Counted from the stretch's first letter, positions 35,610-44,324 are shown. The stretch: 64,000 nucleotides of DNA from an uncultured Prevotella sp. (GCA_900548585.1 URLI01000004.1:1-64000), one strand, 5' to 3'. Notes: generated from the sequence alone by a model not told the origin. Translations and numbers: made by a program.

Positions 35610-36083
35610 TCAATACTCTATCTTGTCGGCCTTCGCCGTCCATGCGCGGAAAGCACGCATCGCCTCGTCGCGCATGATGAACTGCTGCGGCAACTCGCGC
35701 TCTCCATTCGGCTTCTCCAGCTCGCGGTAAATGAAAGCATCGCCGAAGTTGATGTCCTCGGCATCGTTCTTGTTGCAACCGCAGAACACATGCGATATGT
35801 GCGCCCAGTAGATTGCGCCAAGGCACATCGGGCAAGGCTCGCACGACGAGTATATCGTTGTCCCCTCAAGGTTAAAAGTGTGAAGGCGCGAGCTGGCTGC
35901 GCGTATCGCGCTCACCTCGGCATGAGCAGTGGGGTCGTTGTTTGAAGTCACGCGATTCACACCCGTGGCAATAACCTCTCCGTCTTTTACAATCACTGCT
36001 CCGAACGGGCCGCCGCCGTTCGCAACATTCTCCACCGCAAGGTCTATGGCCATGCGCATGAATTTCTCATTATTGTTCTCCAT
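35610..36083 (-). CDS. guaD: Guanine deaminase (cytidine-deaminase fold)
   Basis: Converts guanine to xanthine. The 157-residue protein has the zinc-site motifs DPTAHAEVSAIRAA near 49-62 and SSCEPCPMCLGAIYWAH near 78-94. The C-terminal half with FGDAFIYRELEKPNGE and the terminal tyrosine after ADKIE match the domain-swapped Bacillus-type GuaD rather than the tRNA deaminase TadA, which lacks this tail. Confidence in the deaminase fold is high; guanine as substrate rests on this resemblance. It is a single gene, convergent with RNase G. Confidence 0.85.
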   Translation of the reverse strand: MENNNEKFMRMAIDLAVENVANGGGPFGAVIVKDGEVIATGVNRVTSNNDPTAHAEVSAIRAASSRLHTFNLEGTTIYSSCEPCPMCLGAIYWAHISHVFCGCNKNDAEDINFGDAFIYRELEKPNGERELPQQFIMRDEAMRAFRAWTAKADKIEY

Positions 36084-36228
36084 ATTCTTTCATTATCAGG
36101 CTGTAAAGTTAACAATAAAAAACGAAACCGCCTAAGCATTGGGCAAAAACATACCATAACCGTCGGAAAAACGCGTCGTAGATGGCAATGGCAGGACAAA
36201 CAGGCCGTGCCAACGCACAGAAAAGAAA

Positions 36229-36280
36229 ATCCCCCGGGGCAACACAAATACATGTTGTGTCTGCCACCGGGGGGATGTTT
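36229..36280 (-). terminator. Terminator of the rubredoxin gene
   Basis: CCCCGG and GGGG blocks (36231-36239 with 36267-36276) plus an inner ACACAA/TTGTGT pairing form a long stem-loop. The minus strand continues ATTTTCTTTTC. It lies 17 bases after the rubredoxin stop. Confidence 0.85.
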
Positions 36281-36296
36281 GCTTGCAAGTCCGGAA

Positions 36297-36458
36297 TTAT
36301 TCAGCCTCTGAGAAATCCTCCTTGCCAACGCCGCACAGCGGGCAAACCCAGTCATCAGGCAGGTCTTCGAATGCCGTTCCCGGCTTTATTCCGTTTTCAG
36401 GATCACCAACCTCTGGGTCATATTCGTATCCGCATACGTCGCATACATACTTTTTCAT
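36297..36458 (-). CDS. Rubredoxin
   Basis: The 53-residue product starts [18 protein letters not shown] and ends with [17 protein letters not shown]. It carries both CxxC pairs (Cys6/Cys9 and the later pair in VCPLCG) that ligate the single iron, with the expected GY and DDWVCP context. Rubredoxins pass single electrons and often serve oxygen or superoxide reduction in anaerobes. The frame was read directly because it is short. Its own terminator follows; a -7 box TATATTTG (36511-36518, minus strand) lies 53 bases upstream. Confidence 0.95.
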   Translation of the reverse strand: MKKYVCDVCGYEYDPEVGDPENGIKPGTAFEDLPDDWVCPLCGVGKEDFSEAE

Positions 36459-36678
36459 CTTGCTACGATTTAAATTGTTAATAATGTTTCAGTAAATTTA
36501 TTTCTCGTTGCAAATATAATCAATAATCCATAAAACAAAAAACTTTCCGTCATTTTTTATTCAACATATAATATAAAATATGCGAAATTGCAATCCTTGA
36601 AATACAAACATATTATAAAAAGGCAGCGTGGCATGTCGTTTTTTTGCCGCCCGGGTGCTTTGTTAGCATATTAATTAG

Positions 36679-36686
36679 TAACTTTG
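36679..36686 (+). promoter_or_regulatory. -7 box of the MFS transporter gene
   Basis: TAACTTTG, 32 bases before the start codon. The nearest TTTG (36659-36662) is at a short 16-base spacing, so the -33 part is uncertain. Confidence 0.5.
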
Positions 36687-36717
36687 CATCTCTTTCATTC
36701 AGAGATAAAAACATTGT

Positions 36718-37941
36718 ATGGATAACAAGAAAGAACGTCTGTGGAACGGTGACTACTGCAAGGTGATGACGGCGAATTTCACGCTGTTCTTCTCTTTCTA
36801 CCTGCTCACGCCCCTGCTGCCGCTCTACCTGAGCGAGAACTTCGGCGCGACGAAGGATGTCATCGGCATGGTGCTGTCTGGATATACGCTCACAGCACTC
36901 CTAAGCCGGCCGCTCACAGGATACCTCGTTGACACACTACCGAGGAAAAAGGTGCTTTTATGGTGCTTCTTCTTTTTCTTCGTCTTCTTCGCAGGCTATC
37001 TCACCGCCTCCACACTGCTGCTGTTCACCATCGTGAGGACGCTCCACGGTGCTCCGTTCGGCAGCGTCACCGTCGCAAACAGCACCGCCGCCATCGACGT
37101 GCTTCCTTCGTCGCGCCGCAACGAAGGCATAGGATACTTCGGCCTGAGCAACAACATAGCAATGGCAATAGCGCCCTCCGTCGGCATTTTTATTTATAAA
37201 TACACCGATGACTTCCAACTGCTCTTCTGGCTCGCGCTGATAATCGCACTGCTTGGGCTGTTCATCGACAGCTCTATAAAATATGAAACGGGAAACAGCA
37301 AACCGTCATCATACTGTGCCACAAGGCAGGGTTACGGGCAAGAAAACAACAGAAGGTCGATATGGGACCGCTTTTTCCTTACCAATGGATGGCTGCTGGC
37401 AGCAAACATGGCGTTCTTCGGTTTCTGCTTCGGAGTGCTTAGCAACTACCTCGCCATATACGGGAAAGAGGTTATGGGAGTGACAGGCGGCACCGCGACA
37501 TATTTCCTGCTACTCTCCGTGGGACTGATTGCATCGCGGCTGCAGGGCACGAAGGCTCTGCGCGAAGGCAAACTGACGCAGAACGCCTTGGCTGGAACAA
37601 TACTTTCGTCCATAGGGTATGTGCTGTTCGTGGCATGTCCCAACGAGATTGGCTACTACGGCTCGGCAATATTCATCGGACTTGGCAACGGACATATCTG
37701 GCCTGCATTCCAGAACATGATAATATCCATAGCGCGCCACAACCAGCGAGGCACGGCAAACAGCACGCTGCTCGTGTCGTGGGACGGGGGAATTGGCATA
37801 GGGGTGCTTATGGGCGGCTTCATCTCGGAGAGCCTCGGCTACGCCGCAGCGTTCTGGACGGCGGCGGCGGCGCAAGTGTGCGGCACAATGCTATTCAGCC
37901 TTGCCACGAAAAGGTTCTACCTGTCAAGGAAACTGGAATAA
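36718..37941 (+). CDS. Major facilitator superfamily transporter
   Basis: A 407-residue inner-membrane protein with about 12 predicted TM helices in two halves joined by a polar loop (about 190-215). It has the loop 2-3 MFS signature in LSRPLTGYLVDTLPRKKV near 62-79 and a second copy-like SRLQG near 268. FGLSNNIAMAIAPSVGIF near 142-160 is typical of drug/sugar exporters of the DHA/SET kinds. The substrate is not deducible and no enzyme gene is adjacent. The next gene (HAD) starts 106 bases downstream and may be separate. Confidence 0.88.
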   Translation: MDNKKERLWNGDYCKVMTANFTLFFSFYLLTPLLPLYLSENFGATKDVIGMVLSGYTLTALLSRPLTGYLVDTLPRKKVLLWCFFFFFVFFAGYLTASTLLLFTIVRTLHGAPFGSVTVANSTAAIDVLPSSRRNEGIGYFGLSNNIAMAIAPSVGIFIYKYTDDFQLLFWLALIIALLGLFIDSSIKYETGNSKPSSYCATRQGYGQENNRRSIWDRFFLTNGWLLAANMAFFGFCFGVLSNYLAIYGKEVMGVTGGTATYFLLLSVGLIASRLQGTKALREGKLTQNALAGTILSSIGYVLFVACPNEIGYYGSAIFIGLGNGHIWPAFQNMIISIARHNQRGTANSTLLVSWDGGIGIGVLMGGFISESLGYAAAFWTAAAAQVCGTMLFSLATKRFYLSRKLE

Positions 37942-38047
37942 AGGAGGGACAAAAAAACGGTGACCCGTTATGCAGCGGGACTAAATGGAAAAAATCAGTG
38001 TCGTAATGACATACTGAGGATAAACCATACTAATATATAGAATTAAA

Positions 38048-38725
38048 ATGACAACATTCATACTCGACTTCGACGGAACACTGGGAGACACGGCTGGCAT
38101 AATAGTCAAGACCATGATGCAGACAATAGACGCGCTGAACCTGCCGCAACGCACACTGAAACAATGCACGGCAATGATAGGGCTGCCACTGAAACAGACG
38201 TTCACAGACCTATACCCCGACTTCAGCCACACAGTGGTTGACGACGCAATGGGAGACAGTTGCGTGGAGACATACCGCCGCCTGTTCAACATCAACAACA
38301 CACCCGATGCCGTGCCACTGTTCCCCGGGGTGATGGAGACGCTGCGCGAACTGCACCGCCGTGGCGCGATGCTCACAATAGCGAGCAGCAGGGCAAGCGA
38401 CACGCTGAAAGGATATGTCAAAAGCCTGAAACTCGAAGACGTCATAACATACATCGTGGCAGCCGACAACGTGACACACGCCAAGCCGCACGCCGAACCA
38501 GTGCTCAAGACCATTGCCGAGAACGGACTGCGGCCGGAGGACTGCATAGTGGTCGGCGACACACACTTCGACATACTAATGGCACACAACGCCGGGGTGA
38601 AGGCCGTCGGGGTGACATACGGCAACGGCAGCCGTGAGAAACTTGAGGCTGCCGGGGCGGATTTCATCATCGACGACTTCAGCGAACTGCTGGAATTGAC
38701 CGGCTCAGATGAGTATGCGGCATAA
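38048..38725 (+). CDS. HAD-superfamily phosphatase (phosphoglycolate phosphatase-like)
   Basis: A 225-residue HAD hydrolase with a helical cap (subclass IA). Motif I is LDFDGTLGDTAG near 6-17 (nucleophile Asp and acid/base Asp), motif II serine in LTIASSRASD near 110, motif III lysine in THAKPHAEPV near 143, and motif IV aspartates in IVVGDTHFDILMAHNAG near 166-183. The family includes phosphoglycolate and other sugar-phosphate phosphatases, so the substrate is unassigned. Direction is the same as the MFS gene. Confidence 0.88.
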   Translation: MTTFILDFDGTLGDTAGIIVKTMMQTIDALNLPQRTLKQCTAMIGLPLKQTFTDLYPDFSHTVVDDAMGDSCVETYRRLFNINNTPDAVPLFPGVMETLRELHRRGAMLTIASSRASDTLKGYVKSLKLEDVITYIVAADNVTHAKPHAEPVLKTIAENGLRPEDCIVVGDTHFDILMAHNAGVKAVGVTYGNGSREKLEAAGADFIIDDFSELLELTGSDEYAA

Positions 38726-38780
38726 ACCCAAATAGGTAATTACGACACTGATTTTTCCATTTCTTATTGGCAAACCGTTC

Positions 38781-38850
38781 TCCGGCTGCATGCAGCCGCT
38801 TGCCGGCATCTTGCGCCCGTCGTTTATTCTTGACGTAGCCCGCTACGCAT
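38781..38850. repeat. Dispersed repeat B, copy 2 (inverted relative to copy 1)
   Basis: The complement of this 70-base segment matches 4921-4990 closely, including CGGCTGCA, TTGCCGGCATC and CTTGACGTAGCC blocks. GGCTGCATGCAGCC (38784-38797) is a perfect palindrome inside it. It fills most of the gap between the HAD and alaX genes. Confidence 0.8.
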
Positions 38851-38919
38851 TCAAAAAAATATGACAGGCCGCGTTCAAGCGACTGTCAAAGAGGCATCAC
38901 GCAATTACGCCTTGCCCAT

Positions 38920-39429
38920 TCAGCCCTGAACCACCTTGAAACGCACCCTGAAACTCTTCTTCATCTCGTCCCAGTTTGTCCCGAGCACCTCGAACCGCCC
39001 TATCTGCGACGTCGATCGCACATGCTTGCCTATGCACGGACAAACGTCGTAGTCGCCGATGCGCACCAGGCGTATCGTTTCCGAGGCATCCTCCGGCAGA
39101 CGGTCGAGTGAGAGCCGCGAGTCGGGAGATCCCTCTGCGGCGCTCATCACCATGCCTTCAAGTTCGGCGCGAGTGACGAACTCGTATGTCACCGGCATGT
39201 CGCTCTCTATCAGCGCGTTCATGCCTTGTTCTATATCACGCTCCTCGCGCCTGTCCGGCTTGTGGTCGAGGGTATACGAAATCTTGCTCTTCTTGCGCTC
39301 AACATGGGCATTGTCCGACCGCTCGCAACCGAACATGCGCTGCATCAACTGGTTGAGCAGGTGCTCGGCCGTGTGCGCAGGCGGAAACTCCTCCTTGTTG
39401 TGCGCGTTCAATATGTATTTGTCTTCCAT
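38920..39429 (-). CDS. alaX: AlaX-type alanyl-tRNA editing protein
   Basis: Free-standing editing domain that hydrolyses mischarged Ser- or Gly-tRNA(Ala). The 169-residue protein has the zinc-site histidines in AHTAEHLLNQLM near 20-31 and the second half Cys/His in DVCPCIGKHVRSTSQIG near 128-144, the latter normally CxGTH. The beta segment KISYTLDH near 49 fits the SAD domain. It lacks the AlaRS glycine-rich N-terminal part, so it is the short form. Threonyl-tRNA editing homologues share the motif, so the amino acid is a family inference. Single gene. Confidence 0.86.
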   Translation of the reverse strand: MEDKYILNAHNKEEFPPAHTAEHLLNQLMQRMFGCERSDNAHVERKKSKISYTLDHKPDRREERDIEQGMNALIESDMPVTYEFVTRAELEGMVMSAAEGSPDSRLSLDRLPEDASETIRLVRIGDYDVCPCIGKHVRSTSQIGRFEVLGTNWDEMKKSFRVRFKVVQG

Positions 39430-39544
39430 TTCAATCGATTAATCAATATTATTACTCTTTCCTGCAAATATACGAAAAAAATTCCATATATACATGAATA
39501 CAAGCACGAAAAAAGTCAGCGGAAACATATTATGCCACAAAAAC

Positions 39545-39576
39545 TTTGCATTGAACGGATAAAATTTCTATCTTTG
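39545..39576 (+). promoter_or_regulatory. Promoter of the 59-residue protein / SDR unit
   Basis: TTTG (39545-39548), 20 bases and TATCTTTG (39569-39576), 60 bases before the start at 39636. Confidence 0.85.
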
Positions 39577-39635
39577 CAATCGTGATGCGTGGCAAACACC
39601 ACGCTCCGTAATGTTCAACCGATAAATACATTAAT

Positions 39636-39815
39636 ATGGAAACGAAGGAAAAAGTATTGCAGACCATGCGCGATGCAGGCAAGCCACTGTCGGCAGGAGA
39701 TGTCGCAAAGTTGTCAGGAATAGACCGTAAGGAAGTTGACAAGGCATTTGCCGCGATGAAGAAAGAGGGAGCCATTGTGTCGCCTGTGCGCTGCAAGTGG
39801 GAACCTGCGAAATGA
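39636..39815 (+). CDS. Small winged-helix-like protein (59 residues)
   Basis: Starts METKEKVLQTMRDAGKPLSA and continues GDVAKLSGIDRKEVDKAFAA, then MKKEGAIVSPVRCKWEPAK. The helix-turn-helix-wing order (AGDVAKLSGI.RKEVDKAF.AMKKEG.I.SP.R) is that of winged-helix DNA-binding domains such as MarR-like or transcription factor B-type modules, without any further domain. Similar tiny proteins occur in Bacteroidales as probable regulators, but DNA binding is inferred. Its stop overlaps a possible ATG of the SDR gene (ATGA at 39812-39815), so the two are likely translated together. Confidence 0.8.
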   Translation: METKEKVLQTMRDAGKPLSAGDVAKLSGIDRKEVDKAFAAMKKEGAIVSPVRCKWEPAK

Positions 39816-39841
39816 CGGCAGCAAAGAGAAGTCCGAAAGAA

Positions 39842-40603
39842 ATGGAACAGAGGATTGCTATGATAACCGGTGCCACGAGCGGCATCGGACAGGCTTGCGC
39901 ACGCAAGTTTGCACAGAGTGGCTATGCCGTAATAATAACCGGCCGCAACGAAGGCAAACTCGCGGCAATGAGGAACGAGCTGGAGGTCAAAGGAACGAAG
40001 GTTATGACGCTTGTCTTCGACGTGCGCATGAGCGACAAGGCGAAGGAGGCAATGGCATCACTGCCTGCGGAATGGAAGGAGATTGACGTGCTGGTCAACA
40101 ACGCCGGACTGGCTCTCGGCCTTGAAAAGGAATACGAGGGCGACCCGGAGGACTGGAACACGATGATCGACACCAACATCAAGGGACTGCTCACCATGAC
40201 GCGCCTCGTGGTGCCTGGAATGGTGGAGCGCAACAAGGGGCATGTCATCAACATCGGCTCGGTGGCGGGAGACGCGGCATACGCCAACGGAAACGTTTAT
40301 TGCGCCACGAAGGCTGCCGTGAAGACCATTACCGACGGGCTGCGCATCGACGTTGCCCACACGGCACTGCGCGTGACAAACGTGAAGCCGGGACTCGTGG
40401 AGACGAATTTCTCAAACGTGCGCTTCCACGGCGACAGCGCCCGCGCCGAAAATGTCTACAAGGGTATCAAGCCGCTAACCGGCGATGACATCGCCGACGT
40501 TGTTGTGTATGCCGCCAACGCTCCGGCACACGTCCAGATTGCCGAGGTGCTGGTGCTGGCGACACACCAGGGCAGCGGCAGCGTGATACACAGGACTAAT
40601 TGA
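39842..40603 (+). CDS. Short-chain dehydrogenase (YdfG-like)
   Basis: NADP(H)-dependent oxidoreductase. The 253-residue Rossmann protein shows MITGATSGIGQACARKFA near 7-24, the NNAG motif in VLVNNAGLALGL near 84-95, the catalytic serine in INIGSVAGDAAY near 138 and the Tyr/Lys pair in VYCATKAAVK near 154. It resembles E. coli YdfG, which acts on 3-hydroxy acids such as serine and malonic semialdehyde. An alternative start at 39812 (ATGA overlap with the preceding gene) would add 10 residues; 39842 gives the usual MEQRIAMITG N-terminus. Confidence 0.9.
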   Translation: MEQRIAMITGATSGIGQACARKFAQSGYAVIITGRNEGKLAAMRNELEVKGTKVMTLVFDVRMSDKAKEAMASLPAEWKEIDVLVNNAGLALGLEKEYEGDPEDWNTMIDTNIKGLLTMTRLVVPGMVERNKGHVINIGSVAGDAAYANGNVYCATKAAVKTITDGLRIDVAHTALRVTNVKPGLVETNFSNVRFHGDSARAENVYKGIKPLTGDDIADVVVYAANAPAHVQIAEVLVLATHQGSGSVIHRTN

Positions 40604-40625
40604 TCAACAAAGGCAATGATATAAG

Positions 40626-40667
40626 AAAGGGGCGGGACACGAAACAGTTGTTTTCCGCCCTTTTATT
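40626..40667 (+). terminator. Terminator of the SDR unit
   Basis: GGGCGG (40630-40635) pairs with CCGCCC (40655-40660), followed by TTTTATTAT; the flanking A-run extends the stem imperfectly. Confidence 0.75.
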
Positions 40668-40754
40668 ATAAGATGCTGTTCTTGTTTAATCAAAAGGTGG
40701 TTAACACACATTGATTTCCAATTATTCCTGTCAAATAAACAATGGTTCTGTTTT

Positions 40755-41547
40755 TAGGGACTTGCACATATAAGGACTTAGTTCGTACGAACTCACACAG
40801 TTGTAGGAACTTAGGCACTGTAAGTCCGAAAACGCATCCAATAAATGCCAAGGGGAACGTCTTGAGGACTTGTTTAATTGTAGGGACTTACGCCCTGTAA
40901 GTCCGAAAAAAATCATTGGCAACACACCTGCAACACACCCCCGAGGTGTGGGAAAAAAGACTGCAAACCGACCTTGCTTTATAAAAAAAGGCCGCTGAAA
41001 AGCGACCTTGGGGCGGTACACGGTCATTACTTCGACCCTGTCCATACGTATCTCTACGCACTGCAAATATACATACTTTATTTTAAAAAACAAAAAAATG
41101 AAAGAAAAAATCGCAATAGTACTTTTCATGCAGCGCAAAAAACTATACGCGCGAAACCGCAAACCGAACAAACATGTAGGGACTTACGCCCTGTAAGTCC
41201 GAAGTCATCATTAATTATATTATATATACGATGACGAATAAACCGTCTGTTAATGAGTTGGGCTCTATTTCACAACAAACAAGAAAGTAAATTCGCCGAA
41301 TTTGCAAGGTAAAACCGCCGAATTTGCAAAGTAAACTCGCCGTAATTGCAAAGTAAATTCGCCGTAATTGCAGCCTTGGAAACAATAAACAGAAACGTAA
41401 CACATTATCACAAAAGGCAGAAAGGATAATAAAACGTCTGTGTTAACACTATGAATGAATAATATGATTGTTGCCGAACTTACATGACATAAATACCTAT
41501 GATTTGTAAACTTGCGGGCGGACTTACAGGGCGTAAGTCCCTACAAG
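40755..41547. repeat. Cluster of five imperfect-palindrome repeats (family C)
   Basis: Copies of a roughly 28-base unit with arms GGACTTAC and GTAAGTCC around GCCCT are seen at 40878-40907 and 41174-41203 (best matches), 40801-40830 and 40755-40787 (degenerate), and 41519-41547 in opposite orientation. The most degenerate one contains the perfect 14-base palindrome AGTTCGTACGAACT (40780-40793). A sixth degenerate copy lies at 63838-63864. The surrounding 1 kb holds no supported gene; open frames here run through the repeats. Confidence 0.85.
41287..41374. repeat. 22-bp tandem array, locus 3 (4 copies)
   Basis: Units start at 41287, 41309, 41331 and 41353. The core is GTAAATTCGCCGAATTTG, with variants such as the CGTAATTG ending. 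As at the other two loci there are exactly four units of 22 bases and no spacers. It sits in the repeat-rich gap before the GH13 gene. Confidence 0.9.
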
Positions 41548-41655
41548 AGTGCAAGCCATACAAGTGTGCAAGCCATTACATTTGTTCTATCATATTAAAT
41601 CCTTTACTCTTTTACTTCTTGACTTCTAAAAAAAATTACAATTTGCTCAAAGTAA

Positions 41656-43314
41656 TCACCCATTGAATTTAAGAACGACACCCCCTGACGGCGGTATAGC
41701 CATATTAACCGGCGTGTCGGTGCCCAACGCCAGCCTCATTGGCTTCCCGGTCAGCAGGTCGGTTGCATTGCGTTCGCCCTCCGCCATTTTCAGGAAATCG
41801 AATGCGTGGCGCGGTATGTTGATGTCGCACACCGCCTCACGGTCATCGAAATTTGCGACAACGAGCAAAGTCTCGTCGCCACTCTTGCGCAGGAAAGCGA
41901 ACTGACGGCCGGCAATGTGCTGGTTGACATACATAAGGTCGTAGCACTCCCCGTCGCTCACGGCACGCTCACGGTTGGCAAGTGTCAGGATTCTTCGGTA
42001 AACCTCCTCAAGCAGCCTCTCGTCCTCGTGCAGTTGGCTGCGGTCGAAATATCCACGGCGCAGAGTGTCAACGCACCAATAGTCGAATATGGTGGTGCGC
42101 CCGTCAACGCCGCTGAAGCCCTCCGCGTCCATCCCTCGCTCGCCGAACTCCTGCCCGGCATAGAGCATGAACGGACATTTGTTGAGCAACGCGCAGACTA
42201 TCATCCCCGGTATGCCACGCCGCGCGTCCGCCGCGAAAAAATCGCTCGCTATGCGCTGCTCGTCGTGGTTCTCAAGGAAATATAGCATGTGGTCGACTAT
42301 GCCGCCAACATTCTGCCACTGCTCTGTGATGTCAGAGGCGCGGCGGCGACCGCAAATCACGTCGCGAACGCAGTCGTACATCCCCACCTTGTCATAAAGC
42401 CAGTCGAAGCCCGCGTCAATATACTTGCGGTAAAGCGAAGGGTTATACACCTCGCCGATGAATTTAATCTCTGGAAACGCCGCCCTCACCACGTCAGTCG
42501 CCCATGCCCAGAACTCCGCAGGCACCATCTCCGCCATGTCGCAGCGGAACGCATCGGCTCCCGTCCGCGCCCAGAAGAGCAGTATGTCCGCCATCTTGCC
42601 CCAGGTGTCTGGTATGGGCGAGAAATGCTCCGAGCGTCCGCCGGTGTCGCAATAGTCAACGCCGTAGTTCAGTTTCACCGTCTCGTACCAGTCGTTGCGC
42701 GACGGTTTGGCGGAGAACACGTCGTTGCCCGTGGCACGCGCGGGGCATTCACCATAACCGCTGCCGCCCGTACTGCCGCAAATATCTGAGAGGTCGAGCG
42801 GCTCGGGTATGTAATAGAAGTTGTTGTCGCGTGCAAACCGCAGGTCGGTGCTGTCGTCCTCGCCAAGGTCACTGACGCCATTGGGGCGGCAGATGCTCCT
42901 GTACTCGCGCGCCACATGGTTAGGCACGAAGTCCATTACCACCTTCATCCCTGCCCTGTGGGTGCGCTCCACCAACGCGCCCCACTCCTCCATGCGGCGG
43001 TCAACGTCCACAGCAATGTCCGGGTCTATGTCGTAGTAGTCCGCTATGGCGTATGGCGAGCCCGCCACGCCCTTGACGACATCGGGGTGCTGGCGCGGTA
43101 TGCCTTGAGCCGTGTGATCTGTCTGCGATGCGTGGCGAACCACCCCGGTGAACCACACGTGCGTCGCGCCGAGACGCTTTATCCGCCGCAGCGTGGCATC
43201 ATCGAAGTCGTTCATCTTCCCCACCCCGTTCTCCACAACCGTCCCCCACGGCTTGTCCGTGGCGTTGCGGTTGCCGAAAAGCCGGGTGAACACTTGGTAT
43301 ATAATCGGTTTCAT
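41656..43314 (-). CDS. GH13-family alpha-amylase-like glycosidase
   Basis: A 552-residue TIM-barrel enzyme of the alpha-amylase superfamily. Region I reads VMDFVPNHVA near 125, the nucleophile aspartate is in GADAFRCDMAEMV near 255, the acid/base glutamate in IKFIGEVYNPSLY near 288, and the transition-state aspartate in YFLENHDEQRIASD near 355. There is no signal peptide, so it acts in the cytoplasm, probably on glycogen- or maltodextrin-type alpha-glucans. The start at 43314 (MKPIIYQVFTRLFGNRN) is the usual family opening; an upstream in-frame start at 43347 looks non-coding. Monocistronic. Confidence 0.9.
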   Translation of the reverse strand: MKPIIYQVFTRLFGNRNATDKPWGTVVENGVGKMNDFDDATLRRIKRLGATHVWFTGVVRHASQTDHTAQGIPRQHPDVVKGVAGSPYAIADYYDIDPDIAVDVDRRMEEWGALVERTHRAGMKVVMDFVPNHVAREYRSICRPNGVSDLGEDDSTDLRFARDNNFYYIPEPLDLSDICGSTGGSGYGECPARATGNDVFSAKPSRNDWYETVKLNYGVDYCDTGGRSEHFSPIPDTWGKMADILLFWARTGADAFRCDMAEMVPAEFWAWATDVVRAAFPEIKFIGEVYNPSLYRKYIDAGFDWLYDKVGMYDCVRDVICGRRRASDITEQWQNVGGIVDHMLYFLENHDEQRIASDFFAADARRGIPGMIVCALLNKCPFMLYAGQEFGERGMDAEGFSGVDGRTTIFDYWCVDTLRRGYFDRSQLHEDERLLEEVYRRILTLANRERAVSDGECYDLMYVNQHIAGRQFAFLRKSGDETLLVVANFDDREAVCDINIPRHAFDFLKMAEGERNATDLLTGKPMRLALGTDTPVNMAIPPSGGVVLKFNG

Positions 43315-43427
43315 ACTATACTCCTGTAAAAAAAACATAAAAATCAATAGCCCGCCTGCCGCATAAAAGACGAGAGTTCTTTCGCGGCATTGCCTCGAAA
43401 GAACTCACAATCCCATATTCCCTGTTG

Positions 43428-44324
43428 TCAAGCCTCAATCCCGTGTGCGCTTACCTCACGGCTGATCTTTGCTATCATTCCCTGCAAAGCCTTGCCCGGA
43501 CCACACTCGGTGAAGTCAGTCGCGCCGTCGGCAATCATGTTCTCCACGCCCTGCGCCCACCGCACGCTGCTCGTGAGCTGGGCTATGAGGTTGGCCTTTA
43601 TCTCCGTGGGGTCTGTGTGCGGCTTGCCGTCAACGTTCTGGTATACCGGGCATTTCGGTGTCTTTATCTCCGTTGCCTCGATGGCGGCCTGAAGCTCGTC
43701 CTTGGCAGGCTGCATCAGCGGAGAGTGGAACGCGCCACCCACCTTCAGCGGCAAAGCCCTCTTCGCGCCGGCGGCCTTCAGTTGCGCGCACGCCTCGTCA
43801 ATTGCCTCTATGTTCCCGGATATGACCAACTGTCCCGGGCAGTTGTAGTTTGCCGGAACGACAACGCCCTTGTCGCCCTTGCGGCTTATCTCCCCGCATA
43901 CGCCCTCTATCTTGTCGAACGGCAGCCCGATGATGGCAGCCATCGTTGACGGCGCTGCCTCGCAGGCCTTCTGCATAGCCATGGCACGCGCATAAACGAG
44001 CCGCAGCCCGTCCTCGAAAGTCAACGCGCCGGCGGCAACGAGCGCGGAGAACTCGCCGAGCGAGTGCCCCGCAGTCATGTCCGGCCTGAAATCACCGCCC
44101 ATGCACAACGCGCTGATCACGCTGTGCAGGAAAACGGCCGGCTGTGTCACCTTGGTCTGTTTCAACTCATCATCAGTACCTGCGAACATGATGTCAGTTA
44201 TCCTGTAGCCGAGGATGTCGTTAGCCTTCTCAAAAAGTTCCTTCGCCAAAGGGTTGTTGTCGTAAAGGTCTTTCCCCATACCCACAAACTGCGCTCCCTG
44301 ACCGGGAAAAACAAATGCTTTCAT
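43428..44324 (-). CDS. fabD: Malonyl-CoA:ACP transacylase
   Basis: Loads malonate onto acyl carrier protein in fatty-acid synthesis. The 298-residue protein begins KAFVFPGQGAQFVGMGKD and has the catalytic serine in TAGHSLGEFSALVAAGAL near 88-105 and the partner histidine in KVGGAFHSPLMQPA near 197-210. GGGDYNVPGQLVI-like ANYNCPGQLVISG near 158 carries the active-site glutamine region. It is a single gene with its own promoter, divergent from ligA, and not in a fab cluster. Confidence 0.95.
   Translation of the reverse strand: MKAFVFPGQGAQFVGMGKDLYDNNPLAKELFEKANDILGYRITDIMFAGTDDELKQTKVTQPAVFLHSVISALCMGGDFRPDMTAGHSLGEFSALVAAGALTFEDGLRLVYARAMAMQKACEAAPSTMAAIIGLPFDKIEGVCGEISRKGDKGVVVPANYNCPGQLVISGNIEAIDEACAQLKAAGAKRALPLKVGGAFHSPLMQPAKDELQAAIEATEIKTPKCPVYQNVDGKPHTDPTEIKANLIAQLTSSVRWAQGVENMIADGATDFTECGPGKALQGMIAKISREVSAHGIEA

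Noticed and set aside
40731..41171. Minus-strand open frame of 146 codons
   Set aside because: It runs through several copies of the palindromic repeat and has no recognisable protein features.
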